57,410 bases of DNA from Nitrospira sp. (GTDB lineage: Bacteria > Nitrospirota > Nitrospiria > Nitrospirales > Nitrospiraceae), in the NCBI GenBank assembly GCA_023248215.1, contig JAHFEW010000020.1, positions 1-57,410 on the forward strand. The letters run 5' to 3'. Every line of letters starts with the position of its first letter. The first letter of the stretch is position 1. The translations under genes were made by a program, and so were the position numbers. The notes under the pieces are model-generated. The model saw only the letters and a list, made by a program, of their open reading frames with translations. It did no database searches and had not been told where the DNA came from. Below are positions 32,113-39,980 of this stretch, in pieces.

Positions 32113-33353
32113 GGACGCCACCCGAGTTCCCGCGCGAGTTCTATGAGAAACGAGGCGGCATCCATCACAAGACCAACCGCTTGGAAACTACCACGGTCCG
32201 CCAATTTCGTCGGGACTGCCGGATTCACATCGACGCAGACCGTGGGGATGGTGGCCGGCAACAAATTGCCGGTGGCGATCGCATGGAGCGTGGACGCAAC
32301 CAACAGAGCGAGTCCGACCCCGTGAATTTCCGCACGCATGGCCTGCTGGGCCTCCATCGAATCCGTCAACACACCGGGCAGCGGACCATCGTCGCGAATG
32401 GTTCCCGCCATCACCATCTTCACATCGCGCCGCACGCAAGCCGCCATGATCCCATCGGCCACGACCCCAGACCGCACCGCCTCTTGAATGCTGCCGATGG
32501 CGCGAATCCGGTTGATGGTCCGAAGATGATGTTCATGGCCATGCGGCACCGAACGGCCGGCGGCCAACCCATAGCCGAGGGACGTGCCGTAGAGACCAGC
32601 CTCCATATCGTGAGCGGCCAAGGCATTGCCGCAGAACAACACCTGCACATAGCCCTGGTCCACCAGCCAGGCCAACGCGTCTCGACCTCCGGCATGCACG
32701 ATCGCCGGCCCGCCTGCCAACAGCACCTTCGCGCCGGCGTGGCCCTGCCGATGCCACGCGCGCAACTTCTGCATCCGCTGGGCGATATCGGCGATGACGG
32801 GCTGATGCGGACGCTCCGACGACACCACGGATTCCATGAATCCAAACACATCGCGCTCAGTCGGACGGGCGAGCGGCGTGACCCTGATTCCGTCTCGGCC
32901 GGTCACGATCAGTTCGCCTGCGGTCACGGCTCCCATGGGAACGGTTCGAGCGCGAGCTTTGGCCGGATCGACACAGATCCCGAGATCCATTTCCAGGCCC
33001 TCGACCTCCACCCACTCGCCATCGAGACGAATCTGAGTTGGAAGGTGTGTCGTCGCATAGAACTGGTCGGGAAACACCCCTGCCGCGGGAGCAGGCTCGA
33101 ACCGGCAATCCTCCTCACGCTCAATGGCGGCGCCATGGGGCTGGATGGCCCGCAGAATCTCACCCAACACGCGGCTGGACGGCGCCCGCACGACGATCCG
33201 GGCCTGAGACGGCGCATCCCTCGTTGCACCGATCTTGACGTCCTGCAGGTCGAACGTCCCGCCCATCATCAGAATCGTGTCCAGGACTTTTGCCAGGATC
33301 AACGAGTCGATGATGTGCCCCTGCAGGAAAACAGTTTCTTGCGACGCTGTCAT
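32109..33353 (-). CDS. Archaeal-type ornithine cyclodeaminase / TIGR00300 (LOR/SDH) protein
   Basis: The protein has 414 residues from the ATG at 33353, behind AGGAGG. The N-terminal 'LOR/SDH' conserved domain (FLQGHIIDSLILAKVLDTI, VEVEGLEMDLGICVD) is followed by a nucleotide-binding part with VLLAGGPAIVHAGG, VLFCGNALAAHDME and RDDGPLPGVLTDS. This arrangement equals the C-terminal domain of cyanobacterial AgrE and the stand-alone methanogen ornithine cyclodeaminase, which make proline and ammonia from ornithine. Coupling to the downstream dihydrolase gene (4-base overlap) supports an arginine-to-proline route. The old annotation as a lysine-ketoglutarate reductase is probably a misnomer. Confidence 0.8.
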   Translation of the reverse strand: MTASQETVFLQGHIIDSLILAKVLDTILMMGGTFDLQDVKIGATRDAPSQARIVVRAPSSRVLGEILRAIQPHGAAIEREEDCRFEPAPAAGVFPDQFYATTHLPTQIRLDGEWVEVEGLEMDLGICVDPAKARARTVPMGAVTAGELIVTGRDGIRVTPLARPTERDVFGFMESVVSSERPHQPVIADIAQRMQKLRAWHRQGHAGAKVLLAGGPAIVHAGGRDALAWLVDQGYVQVLFCGNALAAHDMEAGLYGTSLGYGLAAGRSVPHGHEHHLRTINRIRAIGSIQEAVRSGVVADGIMAACVRRDVKMVMAGTIRDDGPLPGVLTDSMEAQQAMRAEIHGVGLALLVASTLHAIATGNLLPATIPTVCVDVNPAVPTKLADRGSFQAVGLVMDAASFLIELARELGWRP

Positions 33354-33458
33354 GACCGGACCTCCTGAATCTCGCTCCGTTAGGAAGAGCCAAGCACTGT
33401 GAGATACCGCGCCTCCGCTCAAATTCTACCATCTGCCGAGAGAGATGACGCGCGGAGG

Positions 33459-34511
33459 CTACGGGCTGGTTTTCACGACTTCTCGGAGTACGCTGGTAGC
33501 ATAGGAACCGGGAGGCAGCCAAAAAGCCACGGTCAGCACAGAGCCTTCAAGCGACCAGGTCAGTTCATTGAGACGGACTCGGAGAGCTCGCCGTTCGCCG
33601 CGGAATCCGCAGTCGGCGCCCGCTTTCGACAATAACTCCGGAGTGCTCCCTAGGTCGGCCACCACGGCTCGTTCAATATCACCAGGATAGCCCGTCGCCC
33701 AAGGCGCACGGGAACCGAAGAGCGGCCCGGTGGGACTGATCTCAAAACGATCGGCGCGTGGCTGCTCCACCTCAGGCTGTTCCACGGAAAAGCAGGCCCC
33801 ATTCTCCGTCTTCATGGCCCAGTCGCCCAGAAACACCCGGTCGATGCTCTCGATCCGTTTGGCAACGATATGATTAAACACGTGGGATTGATAGGCATTC
33901 ATGAACCAAATGCGCTTGGCGCGGCTCATCTTGTTGCGACGCGCGGCGTCCAGCAGCAACTCGGCACCCAATTGAAAATTCGTCCCCGCTCGCCCTTGCC
34001 GTTGAGGACCAAAATAGTTTGGTACGCCCCGGCGTACTAACTCGTCGAACAGCTGTCGCAAGAGGTCCTCGGTCCCCTTTTGGACGTCCCGAATCACCAG
34101 CCGGAAATGATTGCCCGCATGGTGTCCCCTGCGGAGTCGATTGCGGTGACGCCCCAATATTTCCAGGGCAAGCAGGCGCTCGTCGGTGGGCAACGCCGCC
34201 ACCGTCTCTGCCTTCACCCCCTGCAATGAGACCATCTGCGTTGTGACGGCCTGCGCATCCTTCAGCCCGGCCACCCCAATGGATTGGGCTCTCACATGGA
34301 GCTGAGAAGAGAGTCGCAGCACGAGGTCCGGTGTGGACAGCCCTCGCTTCGTCACCCGAATATACAGATGCTCCCCCTCCCCGCAGGGCAAGTAGAGGGG
34401 TCGTTCCTCGACACGAAAATCCTCCGGGGTACTGCGAATCCGGCCACCGAGCGCCGGAACCGCAGCAGTCAGATAGGGCACTGTCTCATCGAGCCAGGAC
34501 AGGGTTGGCAT
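33459..34511 (-). CDS. truD: tRNA pseudouridine(13) synthase TruD
   Basis: The protein has 350 residues. It has the TruD pattern: PEDFRVEE (29-36), the catalytic Asp85 in GLKDAQAVTTQ, GNHFRLVIRD, VPNYFGPQRQGR and a C-terminal LTVAFWLPPGSYATSVLREV. It isomerises U13 of tRNA-Glu. It is monocistronic by appearance: 106 bp separate it from the upstream cyclodeaminase start (33353), which faces the same way, and a divergent gene starts 120 bp beyond its own start. Confidence 0.9.
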   Translation of the reverse strand: MPTLSWLDETVPYLTAAVPALGGRIRSTPEDFRVEERPLYLPCGEGEHLYIRVTKRGLSTPDLVLRLSSQLHVRAQSIGVAGLKDAQAVTTQMVSLQGVKAETVAALPTDERLLALEILGRHRNRLRRGHHAGNHFRLVIRDVQKGTEDLLRQLFDELVRRGVPNYFGPQRQGRAGTNFQLGAELLLDAARRNKMSRAKRIWFMNAYQSHVFNHIVAKRIESIDRVFLGDWAMKTENGACFSVEQPEVEQPRADRFEISPTGPLFGSRAPWATGYPGDIERAVVADLGSTPELLSKAGADCGFRGERRALRVRLNELTWSLEGSVLTVAFWLPPGSYATSVLREVVKTSP

Positions 34512-34630
34512 GACCGTTCCTTATCGTTCGTGATGGGTCACAATTGATGGTAATTGGGTAGGCACAGAGACCACCCGTGTTATACTCGTAGCAGGCTCAC
34601 TGCTTCAGCAGTCATCCCCGAACGAACCCG

Positions 34631-35296
34631 ATGCAGACCCGATTCGCCCATAAGTACTTTGCGGCCTGGATACTCTTCTATTCGATCACGGCCGGCTCCG
34701 TCACCTCACTCATGGCCGCGACCCAGTTGAACAGCCTCGATATCTTCGCCCACTTCACCCAACATATCCAACGACAAGCCGAGACCGACAAGCAGGCCTT
34801 TGCCGCCGCCAGCCAATGTATGAACTGGTTTTATAAGCAACAGCGCCAGAGGCCGGCCCCACCCGCCGTACAGAGCATCGCCTGGACCCAGCGGGCGGAC
34901 TCACCCTGGACTGCGGCCGACTCATCAGAGCAAGACGCATCCGACTGCCGCACGCGCTATCCGGGAGGAATTGACGCCGTCCGCACCGACTTCCAACGCA
35001 CCCAGGCGTTGCTCTCCCTCAGCCTGACCTTTTATGAGTTCGCCTTGGTGGGCGATGGCGACGACAATGCCACCTACAGCACCCGGGAGCTTCGGGACAT
35101 CCTCCTCGCCCTGGACCTGTCGTCCGAACCATCGCTTGGCGCGGTTGCCCATCTGCGCTCGCTCACGTCGAAATTCGATACTCTGCACGATGCCCGCGGC
35201 ATGGAAGCGCTCATGAACGGCATGGGCAAACTGTATGATCAAGGCTATCGCGTGACCACCGCAGACAAGGCCCACTTGAATCGGGTGATGGAATGA
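34631..35296 (+). CDS. Secreted protein with one EF-hand-like loop
   Basis: The protein has 221 residues with a signal peptide-like start (FAAWILFYSITAGSVTSLMAA). The rest appears helical. One segment, VGDGDDNATYSTRELRDIL, fits a calcium-binding EF-hand: Asp, Asp and Asn at loop positions 1, 3 and 5, and Glu at 12. A second partner hand is not obvious. I do not recognise the family. The stop overlaps the start of the phosphoesterase gene (ATGA), indicating a joint function, perhaps at the membrane or in the periplasm. A TATACT sequence at 34581-34586 may be its promoter -10 element. Confidence 0.65.
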   Translation: MQTRFAHKYFAAWILFYSITAGSVTSLMAATQLNSLDIFAHFTQHIQRQAETDKQAFAAASQCMNWFYKQQRQRPAPPAVQSIAWTQRADSPWTAADSSEQDASDCRTRYPGGIDAVRTDFQRTQALLSLSLTFYEFALVGDGDDNATYSTRELRDILLALDLSSEPSLGAVAHLRSLTSKFDTLHDARGMEALMNGMGKLYDQGYRVTTADKAHLNRVME

Positions 35297-36126
35297 TCGC
35301 CACCCTGATGCGGTGGCAGGAACTGACGCGCGTCTGGATCGGCCACTGGCTGAGCCGCCCGTTCCACCATCTGTTCAACCTGATGCCCGGTGTCGAAGTC
35401 GGTCTGTCCACACAGGCCATTACCCGCCTCCCACTCTTCCATGCTCCGCTGGCCGGGCGTCGCGCGGTGCACTTGAGCGACTTGCATTTGGACCGCTACC
35501 GCCCAAGACATCGCGCCATCGTTCGCAGCGTGGCCGAATTGGCACCCGACTGGATCTTCATCACCGGCGATCTCCTGAATGTTCGTGACGGCCTGCCGCA
35601 TGTCCTTCGCTTTCTCACTGAATTACGGCGTCTTGCTCCGGTGTTCGTCACCCTCGGCAACCACGACCACTACAGCGGTGTGCGCATCGATGAATTCGTC
35701 GAACAATTCGACCGCCGCAAGGTGACGCTGTTGGTCAACCAAGTAACGTTCATTCCCCTGGAGACAGGAGAGTTGGCGATCGTCGGCCTCGACGACCCCT
35801 CACTCCACCGTGCGGATCTCCGTTGCGTTCCGTCGCCGCAGCCGGGGCGCTTTACGCTCGTGCTGGCTCATGCGCCCAATATTCTGGATCAGCTCACACC
35901 TCAGCACCATGTCGACCTCACCCTCTGCGGACATAGCCATGCCGGTCAATGGCGGATACCTTACATCCCGACCTTCTGGTTGCCACCAGGCTGTCATGGA
36001 CGAACCAACGGCCTGTACAGCAAGAACAACCATCGCCTCTACGTCAATCGTGGCCTAGGCTGGTCGGTCATTCCCGTTCGACTGAATTGCACGCCTGAAA
36101 TCGTCGTCCTCGACTGGACCGCCTAA
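35293..36126 (+). CDS. Calcineurin-like metallophosphoesterase
   Basis: The protein has 277 residues. All five metal-site blocks are present in order: HLSDLHLDR, FITGDLLNV, LGNHDHY, LAHAP and CGHSHAGQW. This is the YaeI/LpxH-like branch that binds two metal ions and hydrolyses phosphoester or pyrophosphate bonds, often of membrane lipids. The N-terminus has no clear signal peptide. Translation is coupled to the EF-hand-like protein. The substrate is not readable from sequence. Confidence 0.85.
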   Translation: MIATLMRWQELTRVWIGHWLSRPFHHLFNLMPGVEVGLSTQAITRLPLFHAPLAGRRAVHLSDLHLDRYRPRHRAIVRSVAELAPDWIFITGDLLNVRDGLPHVLRFLTELRRLAPVFVTLGNHDHYSGVRIDEFVEQFDRRKVTLLVNQVTFIPLETGELAIVGLDDPSLHRADLRCVPSPQPGRFTLVLAHAPNILDQLTPQHHVDLTLCGHSHAGQWRIPYIPTFWLPPGCHGRTNGLYSKNNHRLYVNRGLGWSVIPVRLNCTPEIVVLDWTA

Positions 36127-36163
36127 CCAGTCTGTCACCCTCGCACTTTTCTGTTCTTCATAG

Positions 36164-36796
36164 TCATCGGATACGCTCCAATGCCTCGCGAGCCCGGCTC
36201 CGCACCGTTTGATCCCAGTCCTCCTTGCTGACGTATGCGAGCTTGTCTTTCGCGGCGGATGCGCGCAAGCGCCCGAGGCCCAAGGCTGCGCTGGAGCGCA
36301 CATAGGCATGGTCATCCTCCAGTGCCGCCAAGAGATGGGTCACGGCCGTTTCATCGCCTATTACCCCCAGGTGGCTAGCCGCCATCCCCCGCACCCGATG
36401 TTGCTTGTCTCCCAATGCCCGCTGCAACGTCGTTACGAACAATTCTTGGAGCTGCGGCGCGATCGCCTCAAGCCCTGCGCGGCGGTACTCGTTCACTTCG
36501 ATCATCGCAAACGCCAATTCCAGCCGTTTCTCCGATGAGGTCTGCTTCTCCAGCAGCGTGATCAATCGCGCACGCTCCTGGCGCCGATTCAGACGCTTCT
36601 TCACCTTTCCAACGATGATCCAGATCGCGGCCAGCACCGCCAGCAGCAGCGCGGCCAAGGGAAGGGCCTGATCGATGATGAGATCTTGCACCTCCGGCGA
36701 CAGGCGCTTCCACACCCACACACCGGAAACCACGAGGCCGAGCAAAAGCAGGATGGCTGTCAGATTGGCTTGGCCGGATTGTGGGTGACGACGCAT
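36164..36796 (-). CDS. Membrane-anchored HEAT-repeat protein
   Basis: The protein has 210 residues. Two membrane helices near the N-terminus (about 11-29 and 43-63) precede a basic stretch (KVKKRLNRRQERAR). About 130 residues of HEAT/PBS-lyase-type helical repeats follow: HRVRGMAASHLGVIGDE, AYVRSSAALGLGRLRAS, QTVRSRAREALERI. Such repeats form scaffolds for protein contacts. The repeat region would lie in the cytoplasm. No partner can be named; the gene is convergent with the phosphoesterase gene. Confidence 0.75.
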   Translation of the reverse strand: MRRHPQSGQANLTAILLLLGLVVSGVWVWKRLSPEVQDLIIDQALPLAALLLAVLAAIWIIVGKVKKRLNRRQERARLITLLEKQTSSEKRLELAFAMIEVNEYRRAGLEAIAPQLQELFVTTLQRALGDKQHRVRGMAASHLGVIGDETAVTHLLAALEDDHAYVRSSAALGLGRLRASAAKDKLAYVSKEDWDQTVRSRAREALERIR

Positions 36797-36855
36797 GTAG
36801 GCGACATGATAGGGGGCTAGTCCTCACGGCGTCAACGCAACCTCGCCGTCAACTC

Positions 36856-36885
36856 TTGACAGGCACCCGATGTGGTGACTAGGCT
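36856..36885 (+). promoter_or_regulatory. Candidate sigma-70 promoter for the MarR gene
   Basis: A perfect TTGACA (36856-36861) is followed after 18 bp by TAGGCT (36880-36885), a weak -10. Transcription would start near 36892, only a few bases before the GTG start at 36895, so the mRNA may be leaderless. Confidence 0.4.
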
Positions 36886-36894
36886 GCGTGCGCT

Positions 36895-37353
36895 GTGGAC
36901 ATTCCCCACCTCAAAGACGATCCGCATCTCAAAGTTCTACGTCCGTTGGTCGAGGCCTATCTCTCCTTCTGGCGCACGGACAGCCGTCATGTGCGTTCGT
37001 TGCGGCTCACCCCTTCGCAGTTCGACGTGATCGCCACGCTGGGCGACACCGAAGGCCTGACCTGCGCCGAACTGTCAGCTGCCACGCTGGTGACGAAGGG
37101 AACCTTGACCGGCGTGCTGGACCGCCTGGCGGCCAAGGGGTTGATCAGGCGAATCCCAGTGGCCGCTGACCGGCGAAGCACTCGCATCTGTCTCACCGAA
37201 AAAGGCGACCGCCTGTTCCGAAAGACCTTCGCCACGCACATCGCCTTCATTCGCCCCTATTTTGAACGCGCGCTCAGCACCGCAGAAGCCGACCAATTGC
37301 GCGTGCTGCTGCTCCGCTTGCGGCAAAGCTTCCAGGAGGCGCCGGCTTCATGA
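36895..37353 (+). CDS. MarR-family transcriptional regulator
   Basis: The protein has 152 residues from a GTG at 36895 without a ribosome site. It has the winged helix-turn-helix of MarR: LRLTPSQFDVIATLGDTEG, the recognition-helix region LVTKGTLTGVLDRLAAKGLI, and the wing PVAADRRSTRICLTEKG. Flanking helices would dimerise it. MarR proteins usually repress their own operon until a small phenolic or oxidative signal binds. The stop overlaps the next start (ATGA), so it is coupled to the metallo-beta-lactamase-fold gene and probably controls it. Confidence 0.85.
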   Translation: MDIPHLKDDPHLKVLRPLVEAYLSFWRTDSRHVRSLRLTPSQFDVIATLGDTEGLTCAELSAATLVTKGTLTGVLDRLAAKGLIRRIPVAADRRSTRICLTEKGDRLFRKTFATHIAFIRPYFERALSTAEADQLRVLLLRLRQSFQEAPAS

Positions 37354-38108
37354 TCCGGGTCACCGTCCTGGGGTCGGGGACGAACGTGCATCCCACGCGG
37401 GCCGCAGCCGGCTATCTGATTGAAACCGATCACACGTTCCTGCTCGACTTCGGTCCGCGCACCCTCTCCAACTTGATCAAGACCGGCGTGGATCGTCACC
37501 GCATTACGCACATTCTGTTTTCTCATTTCCACGCCGACCATTTCGCCGACTTCATCCCCTTTTTTTTCGACGCCGTCATATTCTGCAAATATCAGGGCGG
37601 CACCAGACCGCCGCTCACCCTCGTCGGGCCGCGCGGGACCACACGTCTGATACGGGCCATGCTGACCACGTTCCCGAGCTTCGACAAGGCACCGTTTCGC
37701 GTCACGATTCGCGAAATCTCCGATCGTAGCTTCCGGCTTGGCGATACCCGCATTCGGCCCGCCACCGTCACACACGCGCCTCGCCTCCACTGCGTGGGGT
37801 ACCGGATTGAATATCAGGACCACGTCGTGGCCTATTCCGGCGATTCGCTCTATTGCGACAGTCTGGTTCGGCTCTGTCGCGAGGCGGACCTGGCCATCCT
37901 GGACTGCTCCTTTCCAGAAAACCGCCCAGGCGCCGGCCATCTGCACGCCGGCCTCTGCGGCCGTGTGGCGCAGGAAGCGGGAATCAACCAACTCGTGCTA
38001 TCACACTTTTATCCGATTGCCGAACGATATGACGTGCGCGCACAGGCGGGGAACCACTTCGCGGGGCGGATTCGGATGGCGCGGGACCTGCTCAGGCTGC
38101 GTGGCTAG
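37350..38108 (+). CDS. Metallo-beta-lactamase-fold hydrolase (RNase Z-like)
   Basis: The protein has 252 residues with the metal-binding HxHxDH motif in FSHFHADHFADF and later ligands in AYSGDS, LDCSFP, HLHAG and LSHFYP. The order matches the RNase Z/arylsulfatase-type branch rather than glyoxalase II. Only one domain is present, and it lacks the exosite arm of true RNase Z, so a small-molecule ester or phosphodiester substrate is plausible. The gene is coupled to marR and ends exactly where the palindromic element begins. Confidence 0.8.
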   Translation: MIRVTVLGSGTNVHPTRAAAGYLIETDHTFLLDFGPRTLSNLIKTGVDRHRITHILFSHFHADHFADFIPFFFDAVIFCKYQGGTRPPLTLVGPRGTTRLIRAMLTTFPSFDKAPFRVTIREISDRSFRLGDTRIRPATVTHAPRLHCVGYRIEYQDHVVAYSGDSLYCDSLVRLCREADLAILDCSFPENRPGAGHLHAGLCGRVAQEAGINQLVLSHFYPIAERYDVRAQAGNHFAGRIRMARDLLRLRG

Positions 38109-38281
38109 CCCAGATTATTCATGAATGCCATCGCGAGGCGTTCGAGACCGAAGCCCGCCGGGGCTTCTCGCAAGTGAGGCCGACGCAGGCGTACTTGCAG
38201 TCCGTCGAGGAGGCTGAACGAGAAAAGCCCCGCCGGACGAAAGGATCGGACGACGTAGCAGGTATTCATGAATAGTCCGGG
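38109..38281. repeat. 173-bp palindromic intergenic element
   Basis: Terminal inverted repeats of 21 bp: the left arm (38109-38129) contains GATTATTCATGAATGCC, and the right arm (38261-38281) mirrors it as GGTATTCATGAATAGTC. A second nested pair matches CCCGCCGGGGCTTCTCG with CGAGAAAAGCCCCGCCGG, so the whole could fold as a long hairpin. It begins on the base after a TAG stop and ends three bases before the opposing gene's stop. I remember ATTCATGAAT-bounded elements as frequent in Nitrospira genomes (memory only). It may act as a bidirectional terminator. Confidence 0.8.
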
Positions 38282-38284
38282 CGG

Positions 38285-39145
38285 CTAGAGCCCGTCTTCT
38301 CGCTGCTCACAGCCCAAAATTTCAATGAACCGTGGCAGGCGGGTTTTTTTCAGCGGCTCATCAAGCTTGTTGTAGATGGCCAGCAGATTCTTGATCATGC
38401 GGGCCAAAATCGCTCGCGTCGGGCTCTTCTGAAGGAATCGGTCTTCAAAACCATAACCGGCTTCGGTGAGGAAACGGGCGCAATTTTTTTCCGTCAGCAG
38501 TGCGCCCCCATTGAAACAGTCGATAAAGATCTTGTACTTGTCCGAGTCGAACTTCACGAGGAAATGGCCCGGCATGCCGATCCCCTGCACCGGCAACTGC
38601 AATCGCCGGCCGATGAGGAGATAGACCGTCGACAGACTGATAGGAATCCCCGTTCGGCGGTCGATCACGCAGTTGAGATAACTGTTCTCGACCTCATAGT
38701 AGTTCTTGGTGTTCCCCTTGAAACCGGCTTCCGTGAACAGATAGCGGTTGAGCGCCTTCACGGTCTCTTCACCCGAGACCCGAGACCCAATCTGCTCCCG
38801 CACATCTTGAGCCATTCGATCCAATTGGCGCCGGTAGGCCTGCACATCGAGCATCGGATAGGCGTAGCGCGCCAGGAGAAAGGCCCCTGTTTCGAGATCG
38901 ATCTGATCGGCCGGTTGCGCGATCAGGTCGCGAAGTTCCTCCTCCAGCTTCGTCCCGCGGATTTCCTCCAACACGGTGACGATGCGCTCGGCCATGTCCG
39001 GCTGTTCGATCTCAGCCTCTTGCAGCAACGGCACGGCGGAGTCACCGAAATCAATGAGTTTGCCGCTGATGGTTCTGACGATCCGTTCATCCTCATCGCC
39101 GAGGAGTCGAATCAATGCGCGGATTTGGCTTTCATTCACGAACAT
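38285..39145 (-). CDS. SirB1-family transglutaminase-like protein
   Basis: The protein has 286 residues from the inner ATG at 39145 (MFVNESQIR) with AAGGA upstream. The N-terminal 95 residues are HEAT-like (LGDEDERIVRTISGKLIDFGDSAVP). The rest has the SirB1/UPF0162 core: a Tyr/Asn-rich strand before DRRTGIPISLSTVYLLIGRRL, then GIGMPGHFLVKF and IDCFNGGALL. The family is transglutaminase-like but its activity is uncertain. It is followed, after a 26-bp gap on the upstream side, by ABC exporter genes in the same direction. Confidence 0.8.
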   Translation of the reverse strand: MFVNESQIRALIRLLGDEDERIVRTISGKLIDFGDSAVPLLQEAEIEQPDMAERIVTVLEEIRGTKLEEELRDLIAQPADQIDLETGAFLLARYAYPMLDVQAYRRQLDRMAQDVREQIGSRVSGEETVKALNRYLFTEAGFKGNTKNYYEVENSYLNCVIDRRTGIPISLSTVYLLIGRRLQLPVQGIGMPGHFLVKFDSDKYKIFIDCFNGGALLTEKNCARFLTEAGYGFEDRFLQKSPTRAILARMIKNLLAIYNKLDEPLKKTRLPRFIEILGCEQREDGL

Positions 39146-39171
39146 GGACGATCCTTGATGCGAAAGAAGGC

Positions 39172-39951
39172 TCACCCGATCGCCCGACGGAAAGCACGCG
39201 CGCCCCCATAGAGGCACAGCGCGTCAAACACCACCATGACCATGATGACCATTCCGACATGCGGCAACGCTTCGGTCCATCCCTGCAGAATCAACGGACG
39301 CACCGCATCAATAGCCCAGGTCATGGGATTAAACTGCGCCAAAAATCCCATCCAGCCCGGCATTGCCGCCAGGGGCACCAACGCCGAACTCAGAAAAATC
39401 ATCGGCAAGGAGAGAAACCCGAGGACGGAAAAGAAGTCGCCATGACTTTTCACAGAAAACGCCATCGCCATCGAAATCGCCGTCAGCCCGACGCCGAACA
39501 TCATGCCGATGAATAGAATCGTCGCCACTCCCAGCAATCCGGTCACCGGCTGCACACCGAATAACCAGGCGACGCCCAGGATGACCAACACTTGCAACGA
39601 CGTGATGGTCATGACAAAAATAAACCGACTCAGGATGACGGAACTCCGGTGAATCGGCGTGGACATCAACCGTTCGAGGAACCCATTCTCCTTATCGAAG
39701 AGCAGATCGACGCCTCCCGCCAACCCATTGTTGAGTACCGTCATGACCACCACGCCGGCGGTGAGGAAACTGATATAGCTCGACGCTTGTGTCACCTGCA
39801 TGTCGGCAGCGCGCTGAAACAAATTGCCGAAGAAGATCAGCCAGAACAACATCGGCTGAACCAAGGTAAAGAGCATGCTGAACTTTTCACGGCTCAGCCG
39901 CCGCACCCAGCGCATCGTCAACGCTCGAATTTCCTGCCAATATTCTTTCAT
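39172..39951 (-). CDS. ABC-2 type exporter permease
   Basis: The protein has 259 residues with six predicted membrane helices. The N-terminal amphipathic helix (EIRALTMRWVRRLSREK) and the ABC2_membrane signature region (GFLERLMSTPIHRSSVILSRF) identify a DrrB/NodJ-type permease. Together with the ATPase gene 29 bp upstream it would form a two-component exporter for a hydrophobic compound, lipid or drug. The substrate is unknown. Confidence 0.85.
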   Translation of the reverse strand: MKEYWQEIRALTMRWVRRLSREKFSMLFTLVQPMLFWLIFFGNLFQRAADMQVTQASSYISFLTAGVVVMTVLNNGLAGGVDLLFDKENGFLERLMSTPIHRSSVILSRFIFVMTITSLQVLVILGVAWLFGVQPVTGLLGVATILFIGMMFGVGLTAISMAMAFSVKSHGDFFSVLGFLSLPMIFLSSALVPLAAMPGWMGFLAQFNPMTWAIDAVRPLILQGWTEALPHVGMVIMVMVVFDALCLYGGARAFRRAIG

Positions 39952-39980
39952 AAAAGATTCCGCGTGCTCCTCACCGATCG

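Noticed and set aside
32181-33368. A 395-codon open frame opposite the cyclodeaminase gene
   Set aside because: It is a shadow caused by high third-position GC; the minus-strand protein has clear motifs and coupling.
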